Of a DNA stretch of 64,000 nt, positions 25,858-34,876 are shown in pieces (position 1 is the first letter of the stretch; the number at the start of each line of letters is the position of its first letter). Origin of the DNA: Arthrobacter_J sp038199985 (GTDB lineage: Bacteria; Actinomycetota; Actinomycetes; Actinomycetales; Micrococcaceae); contig JBBPYK010000080.1 in NCBI GenBank assembly GCA_038199985.1, positions 44,545-108,544 on the forward strand, written 5' to 3'. Both the position numbers and the translations under genes were made by a program. The notes beneath the pieces are model-generated. The model was not told the origin of the DNA, ran no database searches, and was given only the letters and a program-made list of their open reading frames with translations.

Positions 25858-26595
25858 ATGTGTGGACGTTACGTTATGGCTCGTGCTGCAGGAGACCTCA
25901 TCGCGGAGGCGGAGGCAGAGGCCGACGACGCCCTTCAGCTGAGGCAGTCATGGAATGTCGCTCCCACCTCGGATGTTCCGATTGTTCTGGAGCGTCTGAT
26001 TGACGGAACTGCGACTCGTCAAGTGCACGTAGCCAGGTGGGGCCTTGTTCCCAGCTGGGCCAAGGATATCTCCGTAGGCGTGCGCGCCTTCAACGCCCGC
26101 AGCGAGACGGCAGCGGAAAAGCCCACCTTCAAATCCTCCGTGAAATCCCGGCGCTGCGCTGTGCCAGTAGAGGGCTACTACGAATGGCGCAAGGAACCAG
26201 ACGGTAGCAAAACCCCCTTCTTTGTGCACCGCAAAGACGGCCGCCTGACCTTCTTCGCGGGGCTCTACAGCTGGTGGAAAGACCCAACGAAAGAGAACAG
26301 CGATCCAGAGCGCTGGCTGCTCTCCACCTCCGTGATCACCATGGCCTCCCCTGAACCCGGAACACCTGAGATCCTCGATGAACTGGCTAACCTGCATGAC
26401 CGGCTACCCATACCCATGTCCACTGAAACCATGAACGCATGGCTCCACCCGGGCAACAGCGACGGAGCAACACTGCTTGGCCTGGTACGCAGTGGTGCCT
26501 ACAACACCGCATCGGCATGGCGTCTGGACAAGGTCGGCCCCGAGGTAGGAAACGTACGCAACGATTCACAGAACCTCATCACACCAGTGACCTGA
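25858..26595 (+). CDS. yedK: SOS response-associated peptidase (SRAP, HMCES/YedK family)
   Basis: A 245-residue SRAP protein. Cys2 after the removed Met is the residue that crosslinks abasic sites in single-stranded DNA. Family motifs are MCGRYVM, WNVAPTSDVPIV, RWGLVPSWAKD, FNARSET, CAVPVEGYYEWR and the His of HDRLPIPM. It shields AP sites at stalled forks. It sits directly upstream of the LexA-box promoter and the DUF6504-dnaE2 pair, a block of damage tolerance. No obvious LexA box precedes it. Its 3' half already shows the A/C-ending codon bias seen in early dnaE2. Confidence 0.95.
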   Translation: MCGRYVMARAAGDLIAEAEAEADDALQLRQSWNVAPTSDVPIVLERLIDGTATRQVHVARWGLVPSWAKDISVGVRAFNARSETAAEKPTFKSSVKSRRCAVPVEGYYEWRKEPDGSKTPFFVHRKDGRLTFFAGLYSWWKDPTKENSDPERWLLSTSVITMASPEPGTPEILDELANLHDRLPIPMSTETMNAWLHPGNSDGATLLGLVRSGAYNTASAWRLDKVGPEVGNVRNDSQNLITPVT

Positions 26596-26608
26596 TTGCA
26601 GCCCCGTA

Positions 26609-26636
26609 TTGTTTCGAACATATATTCGAATACAAT
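26609..26636 (+). promoter_or_regulatory. LexA-box promoter for DUF6504-dnaE2
   Basis: TCGAACATATATTCGA at 26614-26629 matches the actinobacterial SOS box TCGAAC-N4-GTTCGA at 11 of 12 fixed bases. It fills the 16-bp spacer between a -35-like TTGTTT (26609-26614) and a -10-like TACAAT (26631-26636), so LexA binding would block RNA polymerase. A transcript from here would have a leader of about 90 bases. Confidence 0.85.
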
Positions 26637-26733
26637 AGAGACTCAAGCAATCACACCCGCACACGGAAAACCTGGAAGCCCAACCCGGCACCAGAAATCC
26701 GCCGGGAGTCAAACAAGGGGCGAGGTGGCTGAA

Positions 26734-27048
26734 GTGGGACTATTCAGCGAATCAGTCGAAGTGGTGTGCGCACCCTCTGGCAGACCACTGGAACTACAGT
26801 GGCGCGGACACAACTACCAGATGGCCGCCGAGCCACTGCGCTGGTACGAACGACGCAACTGGTGGGCAGAAGAAACCCGCGCCGAAATCGGCAGAGGCGC
26901 AGGACTGGTAGACCACGAAATCTGGCGAATACAGGCCAGAATCAACAAAGCCTCCCAAATCCTCACCCTAGACCTCTCCAGACAAACACACACCGGAAAA
27001 TGGCGAATCATCCGAATCCACGACGCCATCCAAGACATCAGCGCCTGA
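26734..27048 (+). CDS. DUF6504 family protein linked to DnaE2
   Basis: A 104-residue protein starting at GTG 26734 (GLFSESVEVVC). GAGGTGG lies 5 bases upstream, which favours it over GTG 26725 or the in-frame upstream TTG at 26596 that would precede the promoter. The pattern SESVEVVCAPSG, LQWRGHNYQMAAEPLRWYER, NWWAEE and VDHEIWRIQARI matches the small basic protein encoded between ImuB-like polymerase and DnaE2 in many actinobacteria (DUF6504). Its role is unknown but its place in the SOS mutagenesis cassette is conserved. It ends 8 bp before dnaE2. Confidence 0.82.
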   Translation: MGLFSESVEVVCAPSGRPLELQWRGHNYQMAAEPLRWYERRNWWAEETRAEIGRGAGLVDHEIWRIQARINKASQILTLDLSRQTHTGKWRIIRIHDAIQDISA

Positions 27049-27055
27049 GAACACC

Positions 27056-30000
27056 ATGAGCTTCACCCACCTCAACGTCTCCACAGCCTTCAGCTCCCAC
27101 TACGGAGTCTCATGGCCAGAAACCCTCGCCGCAGCAGCAGCAGCAGACGGCGCAGACGCCCTCGCCTGCACAGACAGAGACGGCCTCTACGGAACCGTAA
27201 AACACCTCAAAGCCTGCCTGGAGAACAACCTCGACCCCATCATCGGTGTCAACCTCGCAACCATCGAACCACACGAAACAGGCTGGAAAACAACAGGACG
27301 AGTAGTCATCCTCGCCCACGGACATATCGCCGGAGAAGGCTACAAAGCACTCTGCCGGCTAATCTCAGACGCCCACACAGACACCACCCACAAACGAACC
27401 AGCAAACCCATAGGCATAACCGCAGAACAACTAGCCCACAGAACATCAGGGAACGGCAGCCCAATCCTCACCACCCTGATCGGCCCCTACTCCGACGTCG
27501 GTCTCGCAATGCGACACCGAAGCTACCGCCAAGGACGCTCACTCCTCAACCAATGGCGAAACATCCTGCCCACAGGCTCCCTCACCATCGAACTCGCAAG
27601 CCACCTCAGCCCGCCCGGCGAACACCTCAGTAACGCCCACGCCGTAAGAATGCTCCGCATCGCCGAAGAAGCCGGAAACCCCGTCATCCTCACCAACGCC
27701 GTCAGATACTGCGAAGTAGACGGCGCCGCAACCGCAGACGTCCTCGACTCCGCCCGCGCACTAACCTCACTCTCCGGCCTACCCGAACTCCAACCCAACG
27801 GGCAAGGCTGGCTCAAGAGCAGCAAAGAAATGAAAGCGCTCGCAGGCGAACTGGCCAGAGAAGCCGGAAGCGGAACGGCAGGAGCAGCCCGGATACTGGC
27901 GTCCACTGCAGAGCTGGCGGATATCTGCCGGATAGACCCAGTGCTGGATATGGGCTGGAAGCAGCCAGAGGTGCCTGAAGCCACAGTGATCGGGATTGAC
28001 CAGGACCCACTCGTGGAACTCCGCCAACGATGCGATGCAGGACTGACAACCCGTTTCCCCAGCGCAGGAATGTCAGAGGAACACGAGTTGCGTAACCGGC
28101 TGGAGCACGAGCTGGGCATTATCGACAGATTGGGTTTCTCCTCCTATTTCCTGACCGTGGCAGAGGTATCAACCATGATCAGGAACATGGGAGTTCGTGC
28201 TGCCGCCAGAGGATCTGGGGCCTCGAGTCTGGTGAACTATCTGCTCAACATCAGCCAGGTCAACCCACTGGCACACGATCTGGTGTTCGAGCGATTCCTC
28301 TCCAGAGACAGATCCACTCTGCCGGATATTGATATTGATGTGGAGAGCGCGGAACGGCATAACGTCTATCACCGAATTTTCGAGCGTTTCGGCGCCGAAC
28401 GGGTCACTTTGATGAGCATGCAGAATGGGTACCGAGCGCGCGGTGCAGTTCGAGATGCCGGTCAAGCCCTGGGCATGGATCAGGAAGAAATCTCCCTGAT
28501 AGCCCAACAGCTGTGGAGGTTCTCGGCTAGCAAATTCCGTGAGGCAATGGTAGAAAAACCGGAGCTGCGAGAGTTTTCTGCCCAAGTTGGGCAAAACAAA
28601 CAGCTGGATTTGCTGGTGGATATCACAGAGCGGCTGGACCGACTACCACGACATATTTCAATGCATCCCTGCGGAGTTATCCTGGGATCAAAAAACCTGT
28701 TGGACCGCACCCCCGTCCAACCCAGCGGCCTCGGCCTGCCCATGTCCCAGTTCGATAAGCACGACATGGACCCCATGGGGATGCTCAAGCTCGACGTGCT
28801 GGGGGTCAGGATGCAAAGTGCCATGGCGTACGCAGTGCGCGAGATCATCCGTATTCATCCTTCCCGTCAGGAAGTCACTGAAGCAGGGCAGCATCCAGTG
28901 GACGACGGCGGACGGGGACCGGATTACATCGCTGGGGACGGCCGGATAGAACTAGATGCCATCCCGCTGGATGACCCCGCCACGTTTGACCTGATTCGTA
29001 GCACCCACACACTCGGCTGTTTTCAGATCGAATCGCCGGGGCAGCGAGAGCTGATAGGAAAAATGGCTCCTCGCGAGTTCAACGATCTCATTATCGATAT
29101 TTCTCTTTTCCGCCCCGGCCCCATGAAATCGGACATGGTGCGGCCGTTCTTGGAACACCGGCACGGCTGGGCGACGGCAAAATATCCGCACAAGGATCTG
29201 GAACCAGTTTTGAGGGAAACGCATGGAGTCACGGTGTTTCATGAGCAGATTCTGCGAGCTTTGGACATCATGACGGGCTGCGGTTTAGCCAAAGCGGATG
29301 TGTTTCGACGCATGCTGGGAAATGAAAAGAAAGAGGGTGAAGTAGAGGCCTACTTCCGGACTCATGCAGACAACCGCGGATACGGGCAGGACGTCATCGA
29401 TCAGGTGTGGGGAACCATGAAAGCGTTCGGCAGCTTCGGTTTCTGCAAGGCCCACGGTGCGGCTTTCGCTGTTCCCACCTATCAGTCTGCCTGGCTGAAA
29501 GCTCATCATCCGGAGGCATTTCTTGCCGGCCTGTGGGAACACGACCCAGGGATGTATCCGCGCCGACTGTTGGTTGCGGAGGCACGGCGTATGGGTATCC
29601 CCATTCTGCCGCTGGATATCAACCACAGTGCTGCTGAGTACAGGGTGGAAAGGGAAGAACAGGATGAAAAGTTGGGGATTCGTCTCAGCCTCGCTGGTAT
29701 CTATGGGCTTTCTGCTGCCGAGCTCAAACGTATTGTTACGGGACAGCCCTATGACTCGCTGGCCGATGTTCGAGCCCGGGCAAAAGTGAGTCGTCCAACC
29801 ATGAAGCGGCTGGCCCAGCTGGGCGCTTTTGATTCTTTGAACCGTGCCTCAGGATCCCGGGGCAGCCGGGCAGACCTCATTCACCACTTGAATTCGGTTT
29901 CTGGAAGCGCACCTGCCAGACGGCACGAGATGATTCCCGGACAACTTTCGCTGCCGCTGGGGGACCTGGAACTGCGCAACCTCAAGGCAGAACGGCCGGA

Positions 30001-30442
30001 GCCAGAGGTCTTCGAGAAAGTCCGGACAGAACTGGATCTGATGGCCATGGATACAACGGCTCATCTCATGGACAGCTATGGTCCACTACTACAGCAATTA
30101 GGGGTCACAACGGCAAACAAATTGCTGGAACTGCGCAGCGGAACAGAAGTCTTGGTCGCCGGCATCCGGGTGGCGACCCAAACACCTCCCATGCGTGGGG
30201 GGCGCCGGGTGGTTTTCATCAGCATCGAAGACGGCACAGGATGCATAGATTGCACTTTCTTTCATGAAGCGCAGGAGAGCGCCGGTTCAAAATTGTTCGG
30301 TACCGAAATGTTGCTCATCAAAGGATTGACGCGGCGGACAGGTCCGAGGGGGATGTCTCTGCAAGCAACCAGCGCTTGGGACCTGACGGCTAGGGATTCA
30401 CTTCCATTGCCCGTTGTGACGCAACTAGTCGCTGGTGAATGA
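27056..30442 (+). CDS. dnaE2: Error-prone DNA polymerase III alpha subunit DnaE2
   Basis: A 1128-residue translesion DnaE2. The N-terminal PHP domain starts FTHLNVSTAFSSHYGVSW. The polymerase active site includes RGSGASSLVNYLL, the Asp pair in LPDIDIDVES and the third Asp in MLKLDVLGV. Then come the fingers (FGSFGFCKAHGAAFAVPTYQ), the HhH region and the C-terminal OB fold (FISIEDGTGCIDCTFF). Length and features match DnaE2 rather than the replicative DnaE1. No ImuA or ImuB lies beside it. About the first 800 bases use almost only A- or C-ending codons, after which normal usage returns. Confidence 0.95.
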   Translation: MSFTHLNVSTAFSSHYGVSWPETLAAAAAADGADALACTDRDGLYGTVKHLKACLENNLDPIIGVNLATIEPHETGWKTTGRVVILAHGHIAGEGYKALCRLISDAHTDTTHKRTSKPIGITAEQLAHRTSGNGSPILTTLIGPYSDVGLAMRHRSYRQGRSLLNQWRNILPTGSLTIELASHLSPPGEHLSNAHAVRMLRIAEEAGNPVILTNAVRYCEVDGAATADVLDSARALTSLSGLPELQPNGQGWLKSSKEMKALAGELAREAGSGTAGAARILASTAELADICRIDPVLDMGWKQPEVPEATVIGIDQDPLVELRQRCDAGLTTRFPSAGMSEEHELRNRLEHELGIIDRLGFSSYFLTVAEVSTMIRNMGVRAAARGSGASSLVNYLLNISQVNPLAHDLVFERFLSRDRSTLPDIDIDVESAERHNVYHRIFERFGAERVTLMSMQNGYRARGAVRDAGQALGMDQEEISLIAQQLWRFSASKFREAMVEKPELREFSAQVGQNKQLDLLVDITERLDRLPRHISMHPCGVILGSKNLLDRTPVQPSGLGLPMSQFDKHDMDPMGMLKLDVLGVRMQSAMAYAVREIIRIHPSRQEVTEAGQHPVDDGGRGPDYIAGDGRIELDAIPLDDPATFDLIRSTHTLGCFQIESPGQRELIGKMAPREFNDLIIDISLFRPGPMKSDMVRPFLEHRHGWATAKYPHKDLEPVLRETHGVTVFHEQILRALDIMTGCGLAKADVFRRMLGNEKKEGEVEAYFRTHADNRGYGQDVIDQVWGTMKAFGSFGFCKAHGAAFAVPTYQSAWLKAHHPEAFLAGLWEHDPGMYPRRLLVAEARRMGIPILPLDINHSAAEYRVEREEQDEKLGIRLSLAGIYGLSAAELKRIVTGQPYDSLADVRARAKVSRPTMKRLAQLGAFDSLNRASGSRGSRADLIHHLNSVSGSAPARRHEMIPGQLSLPLGDLELRNLKAERPEPEVFEKVRTELDLMAMDTTAHLMDSYGPLLQQLGVTTANKLLELRSGTEVLVAGIRVATQTPPMRGGRRVVFISIEDGTGCIDCTFFHEAQESAGSKLFGTEMLLIKGLTRRTGPRGMSLQATSAWDLTARDSLPLPVVTQLVAGE

Positions 30443-30559
30443 ATCGACGCATCTTGGGCATGGCATGTTGGTGACGCCGAAGACCAGCGGATACCATCAA
30501 AGAGCCGTTGCGCCAATGTAGGGCGTCGCGCCAGTAACCAACAATGCTAGGAGACCACC

Positions 30560-32572
30560 GTGTCCGAATCCTCACAGATCACCCTCATCGTCGATGGCGA
30601 AGAGACTACGGTGACCACGGGGACAACCGGCGCGGAAATCTACGCTGATCGCCGCGATGTCGTCGTAGCCCGCGTCAACGGTTCCCTGAAGGATTTGAAT
30701 CAACCCCTAGCAGACCACGACACCGTTGAGGCAGTCACCGTTGAGTCCCCAGACGGACTCAACGTCCTGCGACACTCGACCGCGCATGTCATGGCCCAGG
30801 CAGTCCAGCAGCTACGCCCCGATGCCAAACTGGGCATCGGTCCGTACATCACGGACGGCTTCTACTTCGACTTTGACGTTGAGGAGCCTTTCACCCCCGA
30901 GGACCTGAAAAAGCTCGAGAAGATGATGCTCAAAATCGTCAATCAGAACCAGCTGTTTTCCCGACGGCCGGTCAGTGAAGAAGAGGCCCGCGAAGCAATG
31001 GCCGATGAACCGTACAAACTTGAATTGCTCGGCAAGTCGGACGTCGCCGATGCAGTGGGTGAGGGCGCGAACATCGAAGTTGGTGCCGGAGAGATCACCA
31101 TTTATGACAACGTGGACCGGAAATCCGGTGACATCGTGTGGTGTGACCTCTGCCGTGGACCGCATCTGCCCAACACCAAACTCATCTCCAATGCCTTCGC
31201 GCTGACACGCTCGGCCGCTGCCTACTGGCTCGGAAACGAAAAAAACAAGCAACTCCAACGCATTTACGGCACGGCATGGCCGACCAAGGAAGCCTTGAAG
31301 GCCTATCAGGAGCGCATGGCTGAAGCCGAACGGCGCGACCACCGCAAGCTCGGTGCGGAATTAGACCTGTTTTCGTTCCCCGACGAACTCGGCTCTGGCC
31401 TGCCGGTGTTCCACCCCAGAGGTGGAGTCATCCGCAAAACCATGGAGGACTACTCACGCAAACGGCACGAGGAGGCCGGCTACGAGTTCGTGTACACGCC
31501 TCACATCACCAAAGGCCACCTATACGAGTTGTCGGGTCACCTTGACTGGTACAAGGACGGCATGTTCCCACCCATGCATGTGGACGAGACCCGGAATCCT
31601 GAAACCGGAGAAGTGATCAAGCCCGGTCAGGATTATTACCTGAAGCCGATGAACTGCCCCATGCACAACCTCATCTTCCGCTCTCGCGGACGCTCCTACC
31701 GGGAGCTTCCCCTGCGGTTATTCGAGTTTGGCTCCGTCTACCGCTACGAGAAGTCAGGTGTGGTGCATGGGCTGTCACGCGTACGTGGCATGACTCAAGA
31801 CGATGCCCACATCTACTGCACACGTGAGCAGATGAAAGACGAGCTGACCACGACGCTCAACTTCGTCTTGAACCTGCTGAAGGACTACGGGATGGACGAT
31901 TTCTATCTCGAGCTCTCCACGAAGGATCCTGAAAAGTACGTTGGTTCCGATGAAGCTTGGGAAGAATCAACGCGCACTCTGGCCGAAGTGGCTGAGGCCT
32001 CCGGTCTCGAACTCGTTCCAGATCCGGGCGGCGCCGCTTTTTATGGGCCGAAGATATCCGTTCAGGCCCGCGATGCGATTGGCCGAACCTGGCAAATGTC
32101 CACGATTCAGCTGGATTTCAACCTTCCGGATCGTTTCGAACTCGAATATCAGGCAGCTGACGGCACACGGCAGCGACCGGTCATGATTCACCGGGCACTG
32201 TTCGGTTCTGTTGAACGTTTCATGGCGGTGTTGATAGAGCACTATGCCGGGGCATTCCCTGCATGGTTGGCCCCAGTGCAGGTCGTTGCCATTCCAGTTG
32301 CAGACGCGTTCAACGACTACCTCTTCGATGTCGTCGCAAAACTCAAGGCAGAGGGGATCCGCGCGGAAGTGGATATCAGCAGCGACCGCTTCCCCAAGAA
32401 GATCCGGACCGCCAGCAAAAACAAGATTCCGTTTGTCCTGATCGCAGGGGGAGAAGATGCCGAGGCGGGTGCGGTTTCCTTCCGCTTCCGTGATGGCAGT
32501 CAGGACAATACCGTTCCAGTGGATGATGCCATCCAACGGATCGTTGCCGCAGTGCGAAACCGCGAGCAGTAG
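30560..32572 (+). CDS. thrS: Threonyl-tRNA synthetase
   Basis: A 670-residue class II synthetase that charges tRNA-Thr. Domains in order: TGS (about 5-65), the SAD editing domain with RHSTAHVMAQAVQ and DLCRGPHLPNT (about 75-230), catalytic core with MNCPMHNLIF and FEFGSVYRYEKSGVVHGLSRVRG motif 2, and HRALFGSVERFMAVLIEH motif 3, then the anticodon-binding domain (about 570-670). GTG 30560 has AGGAG at good spacing. The 117-bp upstream gap shows no T-box. It heads thrS-HIT-pgsA. Confidence 0.97.
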   Translation: MSESSQITLIVDGEETTVTTGTTGAEIYADRRDVVVARVNGSLKDLNQPLADHDTVEAVTVESPDGLNVLRHSTAHVMAQAVQQLRPDAKLGIGPYITDGFYFDFDVEEPFTPEDLKKLEKMMLKIVNQNQLFSRRPVSEEEAREAMADEPYKLELLGKSDVADAVGEGANIEVGAGEITIYDNVDRKSGDIVWCDLCRGPHLPNTKLISNAFALTRSAAAYWLGNEKNKQLQRIYGTAWPTKEALKAYQERMAEAERRDHRKLGAELDLFSFPDELGSGLPVFHPRGGVIRKTMEDYSRKRHEEAGYEFVYTPHITKGHLYELSGHLDWYKDGMFPPMHVDETRNPETGEVIKPGQDYYLKPMNCPMHNLIFRSRGRSYRELPLRLFEFGSVYRYEKSGVVHGLSRVRGMTQDDAHIYCTREQMKDELTTTLNFVLNLLKDYGMDDFYLELSTKDPEKYVGSDEAWEESTRTLAEVAEASGLELVPDPGGAAFYGPKISVQARDAIGRTWQMSTIQLDFNLPDRFELEYQAADGTRQRPVMIHRALFGSVERFMAVLIEHYAGAFPAWLAPVQVVAIPVADAFNDYLFDVVAKLKAEGIRAEVDISSDRFPKKIRTASKNKIPFVLIAGGEDAEAGAVSFRFRDGSQDNTVPVDDAIQRIVAAVRNREQ

Positions 32573-32583
32573 GCGGGGTCGCA

Positions 32584-33153
32584 GTGACAGGGGAAGACGT
32601 TCACGACGACGACGCAGTAGTTGATGACTTCACCATCCCAGGCGTTCCAGACGCTTTCCAGCGTTTGTGGACTCCGCACAGAATGGCCTATATCCAAGGC
32701 GGTCAGAATCAGTTCAACGACGCCGACGACTGCCCATTTTGTATGGCGCCACAGCGAACAGACGAAGAATCTCTGATAGTGCATCGTGGCCAGTATGCGT
32801 ACGTCGTCCTGAATCTTTTTCCCTACAACCCGGGCCATTTGCTGGTCTGTCCGTATCGTCATGTACCGGACTACACAGACGTCGATCTCGAGGAGACCGC
32901 AGAAATCGCCCAGCTGGCGCAGATCAGTATGCGGGTCCTCCGTGAAGTTTCCCATGCCACCGGATTCAACCTTGGGATGAATCAAGGTGCCAGCGGCGGC
33001 GCCGGCATTGCGGCGCATCTTCATCAGCATGTCGTACCGCGTTGGAGCGGAGACGGAAATTTCTTCCCGATCATCGCGCAGACCAAAGCCATAACGCAGA
33101 CCCTGGCCGAGGTGCGCGAGAAAGTCGCTGCTGCATGGCCCACGGAACTGTAG
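32584..33153 (+). CDS. HIT-family hydrolase/phosphorylase (AP4A phosphorylase-like)
   Basis: A 189-residue histidine-triad protein. The catalytic HxHxH motif is in AAHLHQHVVPRW near residue 147, and DDCPFCMAPQ near residue 45 supplies zinc-type cysteines. The mycobacterial gene in this same place, Rv2613c between thrS and pgsA1, is an AP4A phosphorylase, so this enzyme probably degrades diadenosine tetraphosphate. It starts at GTG 32584, 11 bp after thrS. Confidence 0.88.
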   Translation: MTGEDVHDDDAVVDDFTIPGVPDAFQRLWTPHRMAYIQGGQNQFNDADDCPFCMAPQRTDEESLIVHRGQYAYVVLNLFPYNPGHLLVCPYRHVPDYTDVDLEETAEIAQLAQISMRVLREVSHATGFNLGMNQGASGGAGIAAHLHQHVVPRWSGDGNFFPIIAQTKAITQTLAEVREKVAAAWPTEL

Positions 33154-33175
33154 TGCAGGTACAGGAGCTCTCTCA

Positions 33176-33787
33176 TTGTTGAACCGGTATACGCGTCACT
33201 TCTTCAGTCGGCTGTTCACGCCTCTGGCAAAGATGCTTCTACGTGCAGGAATTTCCCCGGATGCCGTGACGATTGTGGGCACCCTCGGAGTAGTAGCGGG
33301 GGCATTGATTTTTTATCCCATGGGACAGCTGTGGTGGGGATCGGTCTTCATAACTCTTTTCGTGTTCGCAGATCTGGTGGACGGGCTTATGGCACGTCTA
33401 ACATCCCGCAGCAGCTCTTGGGGAAACTTTCTGGATTCGACTCTTGACCGGATGTCCGACGGCGCAGTATTCGCCGGTGTGGCCATCTGGTTTTACACCG
33501 GTGGAGAGAATGCCTCGATTGGCACAGCCGCCGTTGCCTGTCTCGTTCTGGGCATGTTGGTTTCCTACGTGCGGGCCAAAGCAGAGTCCTTGGGCCTTGA
33601 CGCCAACGTCGGAATAGCAGAGCGCGCCGAGCGGCTCGTTGCGGTCCTTGTCGCCACAGGATTCACTGGCCTTGGCTTACCGACGGTTGTTCTTTTCGTG
33701 GTGCTGCTGGCACTGGCAGCCGCTAGCCTCATCACCGTGTACCAACGGGTAGCTACCGTCTACCGGCAGTCACGCGTCAAGACGTAA
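33176..33787 (+). CDS. pgsA: Phosphatidylinositol phosphate synthase (CDP-alcohol phosphatidyltransferase)
   Basis: A 203-residue membrane enzyme with the CDP-alcohol signature DLVDGLMARLTSRSSSWGNF followed by LDSTLDR (DG..AR, G...D...D). It joins CDP-diacylglycerol to inositol 1-phosphate to make phosphatidylinositol phosphate, the base of actinobacterial phosphoinositides and mannosides. TTG 33176 is used, with AGGAG 9 bases upstream, because family members begin LNRYxRxFF. Unlike mycobacteria, the acyltransferase and the PimA mannosyltransferase do not follow; pdxS comes next. Confidence 0.9.
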   Translation: MLNRYTRHFFSRLFTPLAKMLLRAGISPDAVTIVGTLGVVAGALIFYPMGQLWWGSVFITLFVFADLVDGLMARLTSRSSSWGNFLDSTLDRMSDGAVFAGVAIWFYTGGENASIGTAAVACLVLGMLVSYVRAKAESLGLDANVGIAERAERLVAVLVATGFTGLGLPTVVLFVVLLALAAASLITVYQRVATVYRQSRVKT

Positions 33788-33858
33788 TGCTAGTCAATGG
33801 ATACAGCGCACTCGATTACCATTGAACATAACCATTCCACCGAGTTTTAGGGGCTCTT

Positions 33859-34773
33859 GTGTCCACGACCGAAGCAACTTCATCCACAGAACCCACCACC
33901 GGTAGCAACCGCGTCAAACGAGGTATGGCGGAAATGCTGAAGGGCGGCGTCATCATGGACGTCGTTACGGCGGAGCAGGCACGGATCGCAGAGGACTCCG
34001 GGGCCGTAGCGGTCATGGCGTTGGAACGGGTCCCCGCTGACATTCGTGCACAGGGAGGTGTCTCGCGTATGTCTGACCCAGACATGATCGACAGCATCAT
34101 TGATTCCGTGTCCATCCCCGTCATGGCTAAAGCACGTATCGGTCATTTCGTTGAAGCGCAGGTCCTTCAGTCCTTGGGCGTTGACTACATTGATGAATCT
34201 GAAGTCCTGACCCCGGCAGATTTTAGCCACCACATCGACAAGTGGAAGTTCACGGTTCCATTCGTTTGTGGTGCTACCAATCTCGGTGAAGCTCTGCGCC
34301 GCATCAACGAGGGTGCGGCAATGATCCGTTCCAAGGGCGAGGCAGGCACAGGAGACGTCTCCAATGCCACGATGCACATGCGCAAGATTCGCTCTGAAAT
34401 TAATCGTTTGTCTTCGATGGCAGAAGACGAACTGTACGTTGCGGCCAAAGAACTTCAGGCACCGTACGAATTGGTTAAGGAAGTTGCTTCAGCCGGAAAG
34501 CTTCCGGTCGTGCTCTTCACCGCCGGTGGTATCGCCACTCCCTCTGATGCTGCCATGATGATGCAGCTTGGCGCAGACGGAGTCTTCGTGGGTTCCGGCA
34601 TCTTCAAGGCTGGTAACCCGGCCGAACGCGCGGCAGCCATCGTCAAGGCCACCACTTTTTACGATGACCCGGACACTCTGGCCTCGGTCTCCCGCGGTTT
34701 GGGCGAAGCGATGGTCGGCATCAACGTGGACGAACTTCCGCAGTCGCACAAGCTCTCTGAACGTGGTTGGTAG
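33859..34773 (+). CDS. pdxS: Pyridoxal 5'-phosphate synthase, PdxS (synthase) subunit
   Basis: A 304-residue (beta/alpha)8 enzyme that condenses ribose 5-phosphate, glyceraldehyde 3-phosphate and ammonia to PLP. Family markers are GGVIMDVVTAEQARIAEDSG, VMALERVPADIRAQGGVSRM, the catalytic Lys in AKARIGHFVEAQ, and IRSKGEAGTGDVSNATMHMR. It needs PdxT for ammonia from glutamine. Here pdxT is not adjacent but about 4.9 kb downstream, beyond the M3 peptidase and asnB-like genes on the other strand. Confidence 0.97.
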   Translation: MSTTEATSSTEPTTGSNRVKRGMAEMLKGGVIMDVVTAEQARIAEDSGAVAVMALERVPADIRAQGGVSRMSDPDMIDSIIDSVSIPVMAKARIGHFVEAQVLQSLGVDYIDESEVLTPADFSHHIDKWKFTVPFVCGATNLGEALRRINEGAAMIRSKGEAGTGDVSNATMHMRKIRSEINRLSSMAEDELYVAAKELQAPYELVKEVASAGKLPVVLFTAGGIATPSDAAMMMQLGADGVFVGSGIFKAGNPAERAAAIVKATTFYDDPDTLASVSRGLGEAMVGINVDELPQSHKLSERGW

Positions 34774-34783
34774 CCGGTAGCCG

Positions 34784-34865
34784 GAGCGGCTCTCGAAGTA
34801 AGCGGTGTGAATATTCCCGGGTTTTAGCCCGCCGGAAATTCTTCGCAGCCTGTCGAGAGCCGCTC
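34784..34865. terminator. Long inverted repeat between convergent pdxS and M3 peptidase genes
   Basis: GAGCGGCTCTCGA (34784-34796) is perfectly complementary to TCGAGAGCCGCTC (34853-34865) across a 56-base loop that itself holds a small CGGG/CCCG hairpin. It lies exactly between the two stop codons. It probably works as a bidirectional transcription end or 3' stabiliser; there is no T run. Confidence 0.6.
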
Positions 34866-34876
34866 AGGCGGCGGCT

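Noticed and set aside
27112..27633. An Arg/Pro/His-rich open frame within dnaE2
   Set aside because: It is a by-product of the A/C-ending codon bias of dnaE2; the composition is not that of a folded protein.
30443..30559. T-box leader before thrS
   Set aside because: The 117-bp gap has no T-box sequence or antiterminator; the same holds for the short gaps before hisS, aspS and alaS.
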